From a candidate division SR1 bacterium (lineage in GTDB: Bacteria > Patescibacteriota > Gracilibacteria > Absconditabacterales > Absconditicoccaceae): a stretch of 8,373 nucleotides of DNA. Location: positions 1 through 8,373 of the forward strand of contig SKIU01000047.1 in the NCBI GenBank assembly GCA_007116275.1, in the 5' to 3' direction. The first letter of the stretch is position 1. The number at the start of each line of letters is the position of its first letter. Shown one piece after another: positions 7,134 to 8,373 of the stretch. The position numbers were made by a program, and so were the translations under genes. Under the pieces are notes generated by a model. The model was not told the origin of the DNA and did no database searches. It saw only the letters and a list, made by a program, of their open reading frames with translations.

Positions 7134-8237
7134 TTAAGGATAGATATATCCGATATCAACATTACTTATATCGTCTCGACGTCTTGTGACGACAAATTTC
7201 CCAGCATAGTTCATATCCTCAACAATCATTCTATCTCATTCGATATGTCTTACAACAGCCACGTGTCATGCACTTGATCTAATTCTACTGTAGACTGCAA
7301 TAGCACCTACTCTAGGAGTCTTCCCAACAGAAAATCAAGCTGCCTGTGCATTTCTATACCATTGGTTTGCATTCCCACCAAATGGTCTATCTTGTTTTCC
7401 ATCTACGACTGGTCCAAAAATACCAGGACTGATGATAGCTGCATACCAAGTACAGTATCCAGCATAAAATCCATTTTGTACTCTTTGATTATATGTCCAT
7501 CTGGATATAATGCCATTCTGACTACTAGAACTTGTATTGTTAGTACTAGGAGATGTTGCACTTACAGGAGCAGATGCAACAGTGTTTGGATTAGAAACGT
7601 TGGCACTTCTTGTTGATGTTGTTTGTTGAGATGATCTAGTTACTACAGGCTTTTCTCTTACTATAGGTCTTGGAACAATTCTTTCTGGTTCCAACAAAAG
7701 CTTATTGCGTCATTCGGCAATAGATATATTGATAAATATTTCTTGTCCATCATGTAAGATTTCGGTTTCGTCTTGTATATAGTTAAGTGTCATAAGATCT
7801 TGTTTGTTCAAATCATACATCTCAGCAAACACTCAGATACTCATTTTTTCTTTCATAGTATAGACAAATCACTCTTCTTCATCAGTTACGATCAATCTTT
7901 GACCAGGACGAATAGAATTATTACCGATATTATTTATATTTTTTAAGTGAGATATCGTTGTACCAAATTTCGCAGCAATAGCGCCAAGACTATCTCAAGC
8001 CTGGACAACATACTGTAATACACCCGCTTCTTCTCACGCAGTCTCTATAATTTCCAGTTCACGAAGTTCTATACTAACATCGTCATTATTACTTTCTTGT
8101 GTAAAGATGGGATTGATAATAGATACTTGTTCTTCAAGGAAGAACTTATCTGCATATACCATCATATAAGCAAACAATACAATAACTACTAGTGAAAGTA
8201 AAAACTTTGCACCATTAAGTCCTTTGTGTATTGGCAT
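7134..8237 (-). CDS. Membrane-anchored LysM-CHAP peptidoglycan hydrolase
   Basis: This 367-aa envelope protein is predicted to cut peptidoglycan (CHAP enzymes are amidases or endopeptidases). Order: membrane anchor or uncleaved signal at about 10-29; LysM domain at about 75-117 (YVVQAGDSLGAIAAKFG, ending RPGQRLIV); a second, degenerate LysM at about 124-171; a Ser/Thr/Asn/Pro linker at about 185-240; CHAP domain at about 250-367. The catalytic Cys is 262 (GYCTWYA) and the His 325 (GHVAVV), with Glu340 or Asn343 in VEDMNYAG as the third residue. Eight TGA codons read as Gly, including those in QAGD and GHVAVV. The start at 8237 gives the membrane anchor directly; an upstream in-frame ATG at 8333 would lie inside the tRNA-Ser gene and is rejected. 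It is transcribed in the same direction as the penicillin-binding protein gene, 166 nt further on, so the pair could make and remodel the wall together. Confidence 0.93.
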
Positions 8238-8257
8238 AATTAAGAAAAGGTCTAAAC

Positions 8258-8347
8258 TGGCGGAGAGAGAGGGATTCGAACCCACGGTACCGTTGCCGGT
8301 ACAACTGCTTTCAAGGCAGCCGCATTCAACCACTCTGCCATCTCTCC
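8258..8347 (-). tRNA. tRNA-Ser (anticodon UGA)
   Basis: The minus strand folds as a serine tRNA with a long variable arm. The acceptor pairs GGAGAGA with TCTCTCC at all seven positions, the anticodon loop is CTTGAAA (anticodon TGA, reading UCA and related Ser codons), the variable arm is GTACCG-GCAA-CGGTAC, and the T loop is TTCGAAT. G is the discriminator base and CCA is encoded (8260-8258). The T stem has one T-T mismatch (positions 50 and 64). The anticodon UGA decodes Ser codons and has nothing to do with the UGA-to-Gly reassignment, which needs a tRNA-Gly(UCA) not present here. The 3' end is 20 nt from the LysM-CHAP start codon. Confidence 0.95.
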
Positions 8348-8373
8348 CTGCACATTCGCAACACGAAAAAATC

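Noticed and set aside
8034..8333. A longer start for the LysM-CHAP gene at 8333
   Set aside because: The added residues would be encoded by the tRNA-Ser gene. The ATG at 8237 gives a clean membrane anchor.

Overview
The window is AT-rich bacterial DNA from an organism that reads UGA as glycine (genetic code 25). That code is known from Candidatus Gracilibacteria (BD1-5) and Absconditabacteria (SR1), ultra-small host-associated members of the Patescibacteria/CPR. Under the standard code every gene here is broken into short pieces. Reading TGA as Gly gives five complete frames and one partial frame, which together contain about 67 in-frame TGA codons. TGA falls on glycines that are essential in their families: NIAEG in the four-helix-bundle protein, the GGSD and KFGKSEG motifs of TyrRS, the GSSIKP active-site motif of the penicillin-binding protein, and GHVAVV of the CHAP domain. 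Tryptophan is always TGG, and all five visible stops are TAA. I cannot tell Gracilibacteria from Absconditabacteria without rRNA.

Layout: (1) The partial N-terminus of a charged, probably coiled-coil protein on the minus strand (1-329), with its own promoter. (2) A small four-helix-bundle protein of the 23S rRNA intervening-sequence/Avd-like family (485-829, plus), bracketed by two arrays of 8-nt units related to CAACGTTG. (3) tyrS (923-2206, plus), a full-length tyrosyl-tRNA synthetase with unexpected substitutions in its active site. (4) A good promoter and a secreted orphan protein of 503 aa (2264-3775, plus). (5) Directly abutting it tail to tail, a 1063-aa class A penicillin-binding protein (3776-6967, minus). 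(6) A 166-nt gap with a promoter lying inside a long inverted repeat. (7) A membrane-anchored LysM-CHAP cell-wall hydrolase (7134-8237, minus). (8) tRNA-Ser(UGA) (8258-8347, minus), only 20 nt upstream of the hydrolase.

The right half works as a cell-envelope module on one strand. The LysM-CHAP hydrolase cuts peptidoglycan and the bifunctional PBP1A-type synthase polymerises and cross-links it. The left half mixes a translation gene (tyrS) with what may be a small repeat-bounded element (the four-helix-bundle gene) and an exported protein of unknown role. No start codon in the window has a clear Shine-Dalgarno sequence.

The observations most worth following are the 8-nt repeat arrays around the four-helix-bundle gene, the altered amino-acid-binding residues of TyrRS, and the exported orphan protein.
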